A stretch of DNA of 64,000 bases from Actinotalea caeni (GCF_009733795.1 NZ_WNXX01000018.1:1-64000), one strand, 5' to 3'. Positions 24,969 through 33,235 are shown, counted from the first letter of the stretch. The notes: generated by a model not told the origin, from the letters alone. Numbers and translations are program-made.

Positions 24969-25702
24969 GACGCCTCCCCCCGCAGCGGGTCGAGCCCGAA
25001 GGCGAGCGCGAGGTGCTCGGGGCGCAGCACGTCCTCGACGGGCCCGTGGCGCAGCACGCGCCGCATCAGCAGCACCGCCTCGTCGGCGAGCCCGGGCAGC
25101 GCGTGCAGGTCGTGGGTCGCGACCAGCACGGTGGCGCCGCCCGCGGCGAGCTCGCGCAGCAACCGGGTGATCGTGGCCTCCGAGCGCTTGTCGACGCCCG
25201 CGAACGGCTCGTCGAGCAGCAGCACGGTCGCGCCCTGCGCGAGCCCGCGCGCCACGAAAGCGCGCTTGCGCTGACCGCCGGAGAGCGCGCCGATCTGGCG
25301 CTCGGCGAGGTCGGTGAGCTCGACCCGTGCGAGCGCGTGCGCGACGGCCTCGCGGTCCGCCGCCCGCGGGCGCCGGGTCGGCCCCATGCGGCCGTAGCGA
25401 CCGGTCATGACGACGTCGCGCACCGAGAGCGGGAAGTCCCAGTCGATGTCCTCGGTCTGCGGCACGTAGCCGACGACGCCCTGGCGGCGTGCGACGTCGG
25501 GAGGGACGCCGTCGACCGCGACGGCGCCGGTGTCCGGGCGGACGAGACCGGTGACCGTCTTGAGCAGCGTCGACTTGCCCGAGCCGTTCATGCCGACGAG
25601 GCCGCACACCCGGCCGTGCCCGACCGCGAGCGTCGCGCCGTCGAGCGCGAGCACGTCGCCGTAGTGGACGGTGACGTCGCGGACGTCGACGGCGGCGCTC
25701 AC
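24965..25702 (-). CDS. Manganese/zinc ABC transporter ATP-binding protein
   Basis: 245 residues with Walker A GMNGSGKST, Q-loop VPQTEDIDWDFP (the WDFP variant is typical of Mn/Zn importers), signature LSGGQRKR, Walker B ATVLLLDEPFAGVD and the switch His in ATHDLHAL. It powers uptake through the adjoining permease. GTG 25702 overlaps the binding-protein stop. Confidence 0.94.
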   Translation of the reverse strand: MSAAVDVRDVTVHYGDVLALDGATLAVGHGRVCGLVGMNGSGKSTLLKTVTGLVRPDTGAVAVDGVPPDVARRQGVVGYVPQTEDIDWDFPLSVRDVVMTGRYGRMGPTRRPRAADREAVAHALARVELTDLAERQIGALSGGQRKRAFVARGLAQGATVLLLDEPFAGVDKRSEATITRLLRELAAGGATVLVATHDLHALPGLADEAVLLMRRVLRHGPVEDVLRPEHLALAFGLDPLRGEAS

Positions 25703-26631
25703 CCGGCCCCTCCCGCCAGCGCCGTGACGATCACCTCGACGTCGTGGCGGACGAGGTCGAGGTAGGTGGGGACGGGGCCGTCGGGCTCCGAGAGCGAGTC
25801 GACGTAGAGGGTGCCGCCGAACGCGGCGCCGGTGGCGTCGACCACCTGCTGCATCGGCCGCGCGGAGACGGTCGACTCGCAGAACACCGCCGGCACGCCC
25901 GTGTCCTCGACGAGCTCGATGACCGCCGCGACCTGCGCGGGCGTCGCCTGCTGCTCGGCGTTGACCGGCCAGATGTAGGCCTCGGTGAGGCCGGCGTCGC
26001 GCGCGAGGTAGGAGAACGCGCCCTCGCACGTGACGAGCGTGCGGTGGGAGGGCGGCAGCTCGGCGAGCGCGGCGACGAGATCGTCGTGCACCGCCTGCAG
26101 CTCGGCGGTGTAGGCGTCAGCGTTCGCCTGGAAGGTCGCGGCGCCGTCGGGGTCGAGCTCGGTGAACGCCTCGACCATGACCTCGACGTAGGAGATGACG
26201 TTGAGCGGGCTCATCCACGCGTGCGGGTTCGGCGTGCCTGCGTAGGCGTCGGAGGCGATGTCGATCGGCTCCACCTTCTGGGACACCACGACGTGCGGCA
26301 CGTCGAGGTCGGTGACGAACTGCTCGAACCAGGCCTCGAGGTGGAGCCCGTTGTCGAGGATCAGGTCGGCGTCGCTGGCGCGCGCGACGTCGCTCGGCGT
26401 CGGCTCGTACCCGTGGATCTCCGCGCCCGGGCGGGTGATCGACTCCACGCGCAGCCGGTCGCCGGCGACGTTCGCGGCGATGTCCGCGAGCACGGTGAAC
26501 GTCGTGAGCACGACCGGCCGGTCGTCGTCGGGCTCGCCCGCGCCGGCGCCGCCGCAGCCGGCGAGCAGCAGAGCCAGCAGCACCGTCGTGAGCCCTGCGA
26601 CCGCGGAGCCGGCCGACCGCACCCCTCGCAC
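25699..26631 (-). CDS. Manganese-type ABC transporter substrate-binding lipoprotein
   Basis: 310 residues with a lipoprotein signal (VLLALLLAGC) and the TroA/PsaA cluster-9 fold. Likely metal ligands: His in GAEIHGYEPTPSD, His in NPHAWMSP, Glu in VFCESTVSARP and Asp in LYVDSLSEPDG. The ARPMQQVVDATG and NAEQQATPAQV motifs are closer to manganese (MntA/SitA) than zinc proteins, and no His-rich loop typical of ZnuA is present. GTG 26631 follows GGAGG by 5 bases. First gene of the importer operon. Confidence 0.92.
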   Translation of the reverse strand: MRGVRSAGSAVAGLTTVLLALLLAGCGGAGAGEPDDDRPVVLTTFTVLADIAANVAGDRLRVESITRPGAEIHGYEPTPSDVARASDADLILDNGLHLEAWFEQFVTDLDVPHVVVSQKVEPIDIASDAYAGTPNPHAWMSPLNVISYVEVMVEAFTELDPDGAATFQANADAYTAELQAVHDDLVAALAELPPSHRTLVTCEGAFSYLARDAGLTEAYIWPVNAEQQATPAQVAAVIELVEDTGVPAVFCESTVSARPMQQVVDATGAAFGGTLYVDSLSEPDGPVPTYLDLVRHDVEVIVTALAGGAG

Positions 26632-26642
26632 CTGTGCCTCCG

Positions 26643-26697
26643 GTGGGTAGAACTACCAACTTCGGCTCAACGTAGTTCGGTGCGACGGGTTTGCCAA
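26643..26697 (-). promoter_or_regulatory. Promoter and operator of the manganese importer
   Basis: On the minus strand: -35 TTGGCA (26692-26697), 17-base spacer, -10 TACGTT (26669-26674). Immediately after the expected start site lies GTTGGTAGTTCTACCCAC (26643-26660), a near-palindrome (GGTAG-2-CTACC) that touches the GGAGG ribosome binding site. Ten bases are shared with the regulator's own promoter, so Mn-loaded regulator probably blocks both. Confidence 0.75.
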
Positions 26698-26716
26698 GTC
26701 CCCCTGGCCGGTGGGG

Positions 26717-26784
26717 CGAGTGGCGGATATCCGTCGCTCGATGCCGACGTCCAGCACCGCAACCGCGTGCACCGGCATCGAGCG
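26717..26784. other. Palindrome and inverted repeat upstream of the importer promoter
   Basis: CGGATATCCG (26724-26733) is a perfect palindrome inside a wider interrupted one, CGAG...CTCG (26717-26740), centred about 35 bases upstream of the importer -35. A second pair, CGCTCGATGCCG (26735-26746) and CGGCATCGAGCG (26773-26784), has perfect 12-base arms. These could be a second regulator site and a back-up terminator hairpin; neither is proven. Confidence 0.4.
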
Positions 26785-26811
26785 CCCGTTCTCCGCCGCC
26801 GGAGACGACGA

Positions 26812-26843
26812 GACCCCCGGGCGCCACGAGGCGGCCGGGGGTC
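26812..26843 (-). terminator. Terminator after the flavoprotein gene
   Basis: GACCCCCGG/CCGGGGGTC (26812-26820 and 26835-26843), then a G-G mismatch and CGCC/GGCG closing an ACGA loop. It begins 23 bases beyond the stop of the alkylglycerone-phosphate-synthase-like gene and ends the ether-lipid-type operon. Confidence 0.8.
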
Positions 26844-26866
26844 GTCGAGGAGAAGGCGCTACGCCG

Positions 26867-28549
26867 TCACCACTCCCGGTGCTCGGGGATGAGGGTGCCG
26901 GGGTTGAGGTTGCGCTTCGGGTCGACCGAGCGCAGCAGCCCGACCATCGTGTCGACGCCCGCGACCGAGATGTCCTGCTCCAGCCACGGGGCGTGGTCCG
27001 TGCCGACGCCGTGGTGGTGGGACAGCGTGCCGCCGCCGTCGATGAACGCCTGCTGGATGGCGCGCTTGACGACGTCGTACTGCTCGAGGAAGTCGCCGTC
27101 GGGGTTGGGCGGGAAGCCGAACGTGAAGTACAGGCACGCACCCGCGTGATAGCTGTGCGACAGGTGGCACATGACGTACCCCTTGACGCCGATCTCCTCG
27201 AAGGCCGCGTTGGTCGCCTTGATCGCGCGATGGTAGACCTCGCCCAGCCGCTCCCACGGCGCCGCGGTCTCGCTGACGTCGCCGACCGCACCGCGGTCGA
27301 GCAGGAAGTCGCGGATGTAGGGGGTGTCGAACTTCTTCTGGTCGTACAGCGCACCGGGGCCCTTGCCGAGCTTGATGCCGCCGTTCTTGGCGATGATCTT
27401 CCCCACCGTCGACTTGTCGGCGCGCACCTTGGCGGCGCCGCCCTCGTAGCCGATGTAGGAGATGCAGACCTTGTCCATGTCCCAGCCACGCTTGGCGAGC
27501 AGGTCGAACAGCAGCGGCCCGACCTTGCTGCTCAGCGACGAGGACTCCTTGCGGGTCGCGAGCGAGAACCCGGTCTCGTTCGCGTCGGAGACGCGCGTGA
27601 TCGACGGCGTCGCGTCGGAGACCGAGATGTCGTGCATCGCCTTGAGACCCGCCGCCCAGTTGGGGAACAGGTAGGCGATGACCTCGCGGTTCTCCGGCAG
27701 CCGGTGCACGTGCACCCACGCCTCGGTGATGACGCCGAGGCGACCCTCGGAGCCGAGGATCATCTCGCGCACGCTCGGCCCGGTCGACGTCGACGGCAGC
27801 GGGCGGAGCACGAGCACCTTGCCGGGCTGCACGACGCGCATGCCGCGCGTGATGTCGGCGATGTCGCCGTAGCGGTCGGACTGCATGCCCGAGGAGCGGG
27901 TCGCGATCCAGCCACCGAGCGTCGAGTGCTTGAACGAGTCGGGCTGGTGGCCCATCGTCCAGCCGCGCGGGTTGAGCTGCGCCTCGATGTCCGGGCCGAG
28001 CCCACCGGCCTGGATGCGGGCGAGGCCGGAGCCCTCGTCGATCTCGAGCACACGGTTCATGCGGCCCATGTCGAGCGAGATGATCTGGCGCTCCTCCCGC
28101 GCGGGCGGGGTGAGGCTGCCGGAGATGTTGGAGCCGCCGCCGAACGGGATGAGGACGGCGTCGTGCTCGACGGCGAGGTCGACGACCGCCTGCACCTCGG
28201 CCTCGGTGGCCGGGTAGACGATGACGTCCGGCACGCGCGGCAGGTGGCCGGCGCGGACCCACACGAGGTCGCGCATGCCCTTGCCGTAGGTGTGCACCAC
28301 CCGGTCCATGTCGTCGGTGACGACGTGGTGGTCGCCGACGGCGGCCCGCAGGGCTGCGCCGAGCTCGTCGCTCAGCCGCGACGCGGGGACGTCGATGTCG
28401 TCGAAGTCCGGCGGCGGGGTGCCGGGCTGGGAGAGATCGATGCCGATCTTCTCCAGCACGAACGGGGCGAAGTGGGGCTTGTCCTCGTGGTGGAAGGCGA
28501 TGCCCTCGACACCCCACCCCCACCACTTCTGGTGCGTCACGTCTGTCAT
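26867..28549 (-). CDS. FAD-binding oxidase, alkylglycerone-phosphate synthase-like
   Basis: 560 residues: an N-terminal WWGWG motif, a VAO/PCMH-type FAD domain (VIVYPATEAEVQAVVDLA, PFGGGSNISGS), and a C-terminal cap with HLSHSYHAGACLYFTF and the triple histidine LSHHHGVGTDHAPWL. The WWGWG start, the Tyr before AGAC and the HHH motif are hallmarks of alkyl-DHAP synthase (AGPS), which swaps the acyl chain of acyl-DHAP for a fatty alcohol and creates the ether bond. Plain glycolate or lactate dehydrogenases lack this set. Last gene of an operon holding a fatty acyl-CoA reductase, an SDR and a PlsC acyltransferase. ATG 28549 follows GGAG. Confidence 0.85.
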   Translation of the reverse strand: MTDVTHQKWWGWGVEGIAFHHEDKPHFAPFVLEKIGIDLSQPGTPPPDFDDIDVPASRLSDELGAALRAAVGDHHVVTDDMDRVVHTYGKGMRDLVWVRAGHLPRVPDVIVYPATEAEVQAVVDLAVEHDAVLIPFGGGSNISGSLTPPAREERQIISLDMGRMNRVLEIDEGSGLARIQAGGLGPDIEAQLNPRGWTMGHQPDSFKHSTLGGWIATRSSGMQSDRYGDIADITRGMRVVQPGKVLVLRPLPSTSTGPSVREMILGSEGRLGVITEAWVHVHRLPENREVIAYLFPNWAAGLKAMHDISVSDATPSITRVSDANETGFSLATRKESSSLSSKVGPLLFDLLAKRGWDMDKVCISYIGYEGGAAKVRADKSTVGKIIAKNGGIKLGKGPGALYDQKKFDTPYIRDFLLDRGAVGDVSETAAPWERLGEVYHRAIKATNAAFEEIGVKGYVMCHLSHSYHAGACLYFTFGFPPNPDGDFLEQYDVVKRAIQQAFIDGGGTLSHHHGVGTDHAPWLEQDISVAGVDTMVGLLRSVDPKRNLNPGTLIPEHREW

Positions 28550-28653
28550 GCGTGCTCCTGCTCCTCCTGCCGGGTGCGGGCCTTGACGGCGGGTCGTGGT
28601 GCGTCGCCGGAGGCTGGTCTCGTGGCTCGCCGCCGGCGCACCGGGGTCGTCAC
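28546..28653 (-). CDS. Possible 35-residue basic peptide coupled on both sides
   Basis: GTG 28653 overlaps the PlsC stop (GTGA) and the TGA at 28546 overlaps the next ATG (ATGA). GGAGGA lies 6 bases before the GTG. The 35-residue product is hydrophilic and strongly basic (VTTPVRRRRATRP...QEEQEHA), with no membrane segment. It may be a real small protein, or simply a translated linker that couples PlsC to the flavoprotein. No family recognised. Confidence 0.45.
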   Translation of the reverse strand: MTTPVRRRRATRPASGDAPRPAVKARTRQEEQEHA

Positions 28654-29393
28654 GAGGCGTCCTCCGCCGCGTCGAGGTGACGGCCGCGGCGTCGCGTCCG
28701 GTCCTCGTCGTGGATGAGCACGGTCGTCGACTGGGTGGTGTACATCGCGCGGACCCGGTTCTCCACGCGTGCGTTGAAGTCCGCGAGCGACTCGCCGGCG
28801 CGCACCCGCAGCGGCTTGCCGATCAGCAGCTTGACGGGCGGCCGGCCGGGCTTGGGCCAGTTGCGGCCGACGGGCATCGCCTCGTGCGCGCCCACGATCG
28901 CGACCGGCACCACCGGGACGCGCAGGGCGCGGGCGAGCGCCGCGGCGCCCGGCTTGAACGACTTCATCACGCCGTCGCGCGAGCGGGTGCCCTCGGGGAA
29001 GATGCACAGCGGCACGCCCGAGCGCAGCAACGAGACGCTCAGCCCGGCGTTCTTCGACTTCCGGCCGCCGCGGTCGACGGGGTAGGAGTTGAAGAACAGC
29101 CCGACGAGGTTGCTGCGGATCTTGTTGTTGTAGAAGTAGTCGCCCGCGGTGGCGGTGGCCAGGTCGCGCGTGAGCGAGTAGGGCAGGTACGACAGCATCG
29201 TCGCGGCGTCGAGGTGGCTGGAGTGGTTGCCGACGACGATGAACGGCGCCTGCAGACCCTCGACGTTGCGCTCGCCCTCGACCGTGACGCTCACCTCGGC
29301 GGCGATGACCGCCTTGAGGATGACGCGCTGGCAGATCCGCCGGACGGCGCGGTGCCAGGCCCAATGGTAGCGGTCGGTCGGTCGTCGGCTCAC
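28650..29393 (-). CDS. PlsC-type 1-acylglycerol-3-phosphate acyltransferase
   Basis: 247 residues. The acyltransferase motifs are intact: block I VGNHSSHLDAATM (HX4D), block III FPEGTRSRDG and the later VPVVPVAIVGAHEAMP. A short hydrophobic N-terminal helix probably anchors it to the inner membrane face. It moves acyl chains from acyl-CoA or acyl-ACP onto a glycerol-phosphate or DHAP acceptor. In this operon it could make acyl-DHAP for the AGPS-like enzyme, or add the sn-2 chain to alkyl-glycerol-phosphate. GTG 29393 overlaps the SDR stop. Confidence 0.92.
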   Translation of the reverse strand: MSRRPTDRYHWAWHRAVRRICQRVILKAVIAAEVSVTVEGERNVEGLQAPFIVVGNHSSHLDAATMLSYLPYSLTRDLATATAGDYFYNNKIRSNLVGLFFNSYPVDRGGRKSKNAGLSVSLLRSGVPLCIFPEGTRSRDGVMKSFKPGAAALARALRVPVVPVAIVGAHEAMPVGRNWPKPGRPPVKLLIGKPLRVRAGESLADFNARVENRVRAMYTTQSTTVLIHDEDRTRRRGRHLDAAEDAS

Positions 29394-30178
29394 CGGGCGG
29401 CCCCCTTCCGCAGCTTCGCGGTCGCCGCGCGCACGAGCGGTCGCGGCGCGATCCTGATGAGGAAGGCGAGGACGGCGAACCGCTTGGACGGCATCGAGCG
29501 GTTCTTGCCGGCGTCGATCGCGTCGAGCGCGTCCCCGACGAGCCGGTCGGCGTCGAGCCACAGCCAGTCGGGGATCTTCGAGGTGCGGATCTCGGCGCGG
29601 TCGTGGAACTCGGTGCGCACCCAGCCCGGGAGCAGCGTCAGCACCCGGACGCCGGTGCCCTCGAGCTCGAGGCCGAGGGCGTCGGAGAACGTGTTCACCC
29701 AGGCCTTGATCGCCGAGTAGTTGTTCTGCGCGATGAGCCCGGCGACCGACCCGACGTTGATGATGACGCCGTGCCCGCGCTCGGCCATCGCGGCGGCGCC
29801 ACGGCCGCCGAGCACCAGCACCGCACGCACCATGACGTCGAGCGCGCGCAGGTGGACGGTGAGGTCGCGCTGCGCGATCGGGTCGTGGAGGCCGTGCCCC
29901 GCGTTGTTGACGAGCACCTCGATCGGGTCGGAGTCGGAGACGAGCCGCTGCGCGACCCGCTCGGTGTCGTCGCGGTCGGAGAGGTCGGCGCTCATCGTCT
30001 GGACGTCGACGCCGAAGCGGCGGTGCAGCTCCTCCGCGGTCGCCTCCAGCCGGGCGGGGTCGCGCGCGACGAGCAGCAGGTCGCAGCCGCGGGCGGCGAG
30101 CGCGCGTGCGAAGGCGAGCCCGATGCCGGACGTGCCGCCGGTGACCAGGGCGCGGCCGCGGAGCGGGGACCCGGTCAT
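29390..30178 (-). CDS. Short-chain dehydrogenase/reductase
   Basis: 262 residues: nucleotide loop TGGTSGIGLAFARAL, NNAGHG, catalytic Ser in NVGSVAG and YSAIK (Tyr-Lys). The sequence around VARDPARLEATAEELHRRFGVDV suggests NADP(H) preference. The C-terminal hydrophobic stretch (FAVLAFLIRIAPRPLVRAA) resembles the tail of the acyl-DHAP reductase/DHRS7-like SDR group, which suits reduction of acyl- or alkyl-DHAP in the ether-lipid route. ATG 30178 overlaps the upstream stop (ATGA). Confidence 0.9.
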   Translation of the reverse strand: MTGSPLRGRALVTGGTSGIGLAFARALAARGCDLLLVARDPARLEATAEELHRRFGVDVQTMSADLSDRDDTERVAQRLVSDSDPIEVLVNNAGHGLHDPIAQRDLTVHLRALDVMVRAVLVLGGRGAAAMAERGHGVIINVGSVAGLIAQNNYSAIKAWVNTFSDALGLELEGTGVRVLTLLPGWVRTEFHDRAEIRTSKIPDWLWLDADRLVGDALDAIDAGKNRSMPSKRFAVLAFLIRIAPRPLVRAATAKLRKGAAR

Positions 30179-32466
30179 GACCGGCTCCGGGTGGGCAGCG
30201 ACCCCGTGAGGCCGCCGACGACGCTGCGGGCGATCGTGCCGAAGCGACTGTCCGCCACGGTGGTCCACGACTCCACGGCCCAGCGCTTCTCGCGCGCGTA
30301 CCGGTACAGGCTGGCGTCGGGGTTGACGACGGTCGGGTGCCCGAGGAGCTCGAGCCAGGGCCGGTCCGCGTAGGTGTCGCCGTAGCCGTAGGACCCGGTG
30401 AGGTCCATGCCGTGGTCGCGCGCGTAGCGGCGCAACCAGGTGGCGCGCGCCTCGTCGACGAGCGGCGAGATCGCGAGGTGCCCGGTCCAGCGACCCTGCG
30501 CATCGGTCTCCATCGAGCCGGCGACCACCTCGTCGAACAGGTGCGCGATCGGCTCGACGAACACGTCGATCTGGCCCGTGATGAGCACGAGCCGGTGCCC
30601 GGCGGCGCGGTGCGCCTCGATGCGCTCGAGCGCCTCGCGCAGCATCCGCGACCGCAGCAGCGGCGCCACCTTGGTCGCGACGAGGCGCCTGAGCTCGGCC
30701 TCCTCGGTGCCGGCGTAGCGGCGCATGAAGGAGCGGATGAAGTCGCCGCGGTCGCGCTGCTCGGCCTGCAGATAGACCATCGACCGCCCGACCATGCCGG
30801 AGACGTCGACCAGCGCCTTGTGCGGGCCGCGCGCCATCTCGACCCACACGTAGGTCTCGAGCAGGTTGGCGGCCGCGATCGTGCCGTGCAGGTCGAACAC
30901 CGCGAGCACGTCGCTGCGCTGCGGCAGCCCGGCGCCGCCGGCGCTGACGGGACGGTGCCGCTGCTCGCGGGCCCGCATCAGGCCGGGCACGTTGGGGATG
31001 TGCACCTGCTGCAGGTAGTACGGCCAGTCGATCGCCGTGACGTCGAAGCCGTGCTCGGCCTTGCGGTCCTCGGGCAGCGCGTCGTGCAGCGCACGCGTGC
31101 GGGCGTCGTCGAAGACCACCTCGGTCTGCGTGTACGGCTGGTAGAGGTCGGTGAACTTGCGCAGCGTGCGCAGGTCCCGCTTGGCCTTGTAGATCCCGGA
31201 GATCCAGGTGCGGGTGGTGTCGTTGGCCGGCAGCCGCCCGACGAGCTTGTCGGCGACCTCGACCGCGACCTCGCGGCGGCGCAGGCTGCGCTCGACGGCG
31301 GGTCCGTTCGGGAACGTCCAGTTCGGCACCTGCACCCGGCTGCCCTCGTCGTCGAGCAGCGGGTGCTCGCGGAAGTAGTCGCGCACGAGCCGGATGACCT
31401 CGCCGAAGCGCAGCGGGTTCCGCAGCCCGGAGCCGACCTGGTAGTACTGCGCGTCGCCGGGCGCGGGCGGCACGGCCGCGGCGGCGAGGATCGCGTTGAC
31501 GACGTGGTCGACCGGGATGACGTCGAGGATCGTGTCGTGCAGCGCCGGGAACTCCGGCAGCATGCCGCGGCCGTAGGCCGCGATCAGCGGGTCGGCGACC
31601 TTGAAGCCGTCGATCCAGCCCGGGTAGGGGTGGGCGAGCGAGGACTCGATGATCGTGGGCCGCACGACCGAGAGCCGGTGCTCGGCACCCCACAGCTCCT
31701 CGGCCACGCGCTCGCCGAGCGCCTTGGTGAAGGTGTAGACGTCGGGCCAGCCGAGCGAGAGCGCGCGCGTGCGCCCGGCCTCGACGAGTCGGTCGTTCAC
31801 CCACGCCTTGCGGGCGTCCTCGGCGGCGGTGGCGACGGCCTGCGCGCCGGCGCGGCGGTGCGTGGCGCGCGCCTGCGCCAGCAGCGGCTTGAGCACGTCC
31901 GGCCGGCGGGACGCGGCCTCGGCCTCGTCGCGGGCCGCGAGCGCACGGGCGGTCTCGAGCCGCCGGTCGATCGTGTGGTCGAGCGAGCGCTCCTCGGAGA
32001 CGCCCTTGCGCAGCCCGGCGACGTAGCAGGTGGACACGTGCACCACGTGCGGGTCGGAGCCCGATCGCAGCAGCGCCTCGTACAGGCTGACCGGGCCGTC
32101 GACGTTGGCGGCGAAGGCCTCGTCGATCGGCAGGTCGAAGGAGACCGAGGACGCGGAGTGGATGACGACGTCGATGTCGCCCGGCAGGTCCGGCACGTCG
32201 CCCAGGTCGCCGGAGAGCGCGGTGACGCGACGGGCGACCTCCGCGTCCGCGGTCTCGGCACCGACCTTCTCGCGCCAGGCGGAGAACACCGGCTTGCGCA
32301 TCAGCTTGTCGACGCGCATCTGCGCCGTGAGCGCACCGCGGGGCCGGACGAGCACCGTGATGCGCGTGCTGGGGTAGGCCGAGAGCAGCTTCTCGAGGAC
32401 CGCCTGGCCCACAAAACCGGTCGCCCCTGTCAGCAGGACATGGGCGTTGCTCAAGGGATCCGACAC
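30175..32466 (-). CDS. Fatty acyl-CoA reductase fused to a HAD-IB-like domain
   Basis: 763 residues. Residues 1-480: an extended SDR of the thioester reductase/FAR type, with TGATGFVGQAVLEKLLSAYP, VIHSASSVSFDLP, VHVSTCYVAG and catalytic YTFTK; it should reduce acyl-CoA to fatty aldehyde/alcohol. From about residue 520: a HAD-IB phosphatase-like domain (FDLHGTIAAANLLETYVWVE, LITGQIDVFVEPIAHLFDE, GYGDTYADRPWLELLG). Motif I is DLHGT, so the second Asp, normally the general acid/base, is His; phosphatase activity is doubtful. GTG 32466 is taken as the start; TAAAGT 7 bases upstream allows a leaderless message, and GTG 32475 is an alternative. Confidence 0.88.
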   Translation of the reverse strand: MSDPLSNAHVLLTGATGFVGQAVLEKLLSAYPSTRITVLVRPRGALTAQMRVDKLMRKPVFSAWREKVGAETADAEVARRVTALSGDLGDVPDLPGDIDVVIHSASSVSFDLPIDEAFAANVDGPVSLYEALLRSGSDPHVVHVSTCYVAGLRKGVSEERSLDHTIDRRLETARALAARDEAEAASRRPDVLKPLLAQARATHRRAGAQAVATAAEDARKAWVNDRLVEAGRTRALSLGWPDVYTFTKALGERVAEELWGAEHRLSVVRPTIIESSLAHPYPGWIDGFKVADPLIAAYGRGMLPEFPALHDTILDVIPVDHVVNAILAAAAVPPAPGDAQYYQVGSGLRNPLRFGEVIRLVRDYFREHPLLDDEGSRVQVPNWTFPNGPAVERSLRRREVAVEVADKLVGRLPANDTTRTWISGIYKAKRDLRTLRKFTDLYQPYTQTEVVFDDARTRALHDALPEDRKAEHGFDVTAIDWPYYLQQVHIPNVPGLMRAREQRHRPVSAGGAGLPQRSDVLAVFDLHGTIAAANLLETYVWVEMARGPHKALVDVSGMVGRSMVYLQAEQRDRGDFIRSFMRRYAGTEEAELRRLVATKVAPLLRSRMLREALERIEAHRAAGHRLVLITGQIDVFVEPIAHLFDEVVAGSMETDAQGRWTGHLAISPLVDEARATWLRRYARDHGMDLTGSYGYGDTYADRPWLELLGHPTVVNPDASLYRYAREKRWAVESWTTVADSRFGTIARSVVGGLTGSLPTRSRS

Positions 32467-32473
32467 CGAACGC

Positions 32474-32479
32474 ACTTTA
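32474..32479 (-). promoter_or_regulatory. Possible internal -10 for the reductase gene
   Basis: TAAAGT on the minus strand is 7 bases before GTG 32466, the spacing of a leaderless promoter. It overlaps the MerR TAA stop codon, so it may simply be coincidence. Confidence 0.3.
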
Positions 32480-33235
32480 CGCGGGTGGGCGCGGTTCCGC
32501 CGACCCCTCCCCGGGCCGACGGCCGGGCTCCGCACGAGCGCTCAGGAACGCGTGCAGCGCCGCGGCCGCCTCCAGCAGCGCGAGGCTGCGGCGGGCGAGG
32601 TCGGACAGCCGCGCGTCGAGGAGGTCCTGGGCGTCGCGGGTCGTGCGGTGCCGGGCGAGCTCGTCGAGCACGCGGGCGATCGTCGGGACGGGGTAGCCGC
32701 CGGACCGCAGCGCCGCGACGACGCGGGCCGCCGCGACCGCGGGCGGGTCGTAGCGGCGCGCCGCGGCCGCACGGCGTGGTGCGAGCAGCCCGGCGCGCTC
32801 CCAGTGGCGCAGCGCCGAGGGACGGACGTCGAGCGCCTGCGCGAGCTCGCCGATCGTCATCGCATCGCCCTCCACCGCGGGGAGGTCGGGCTCGCCGACC
32901 ACGACGGCGAGGCCGCGCAGGGCCTCGACCACACGAGCCCGCTCTCGCGCGAGCGAGGCGTGCAGCTCGTCGACCTGCCCGGCCGCCTCGGCGAGCGGGC
33001 TCGTGCGCAGCACCGGCAGCAGCCGCCGGGCCGGCTCCGGGCCGATGGCGGCCGCGAGCGCCCGGTAGGCGCGGAGCACGACGACGTGCTCCTTGGTCCA
33101 TCGACGGTACCCGTTGGGGTCGCGCGCGGCGGGCGGCAGCACCCCGAGCCGCTCGAGGTCGCGCACCTGCTGCGGCGAGTAACCGACCAGCCGACCGAGG
33201 GCGGTGCTTGTGAGGCGCTCTGTAGGGTTCGGCAT
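32477..33235 (-). CDS. MerR-type regulator with two HTH domains
   Basis: 252 residues with two MerR-like DNA-binding domains: residues 8-60 (STALGRLVGYSPQQVRDLERLGVLPP...GYRRWTKEHV) and about 125-185 (TIGELAQALDVRPSALRHWERAGLLAPRR...RRYDPPAV), joined by a helical segment and followed by a C-terminal helix. No metal-binding cysteines. It is the first gene of the ether-lipid-type operon, 10 bases before the reductase start, and is divergent from a DUF6194 gene. It probably controls the operon; the effector is unknown. Confidence 0.85.
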   Translation of the reverse strand: MPNPTERLTSTALGRLVGYSPQQVRDLERLGVLPPAARDPNGYRRWTKEHVVVLRAYRALAAAIGPEPARRLLPVLRTSPLAEAAGQVDELHASLARERARVVEALRGLAVVVGEPDLPAVEGDAMTIGELAQALDVRPSALRHWERAGLLAPRRAAAARRYDPPAVAAARVVAALRSGGYPVPTIARVLDELARHRTTRDAQDLLDARLSDLARRSLALLEAAAALHAFLSARAEPGRRPGEGSAEPRPPA

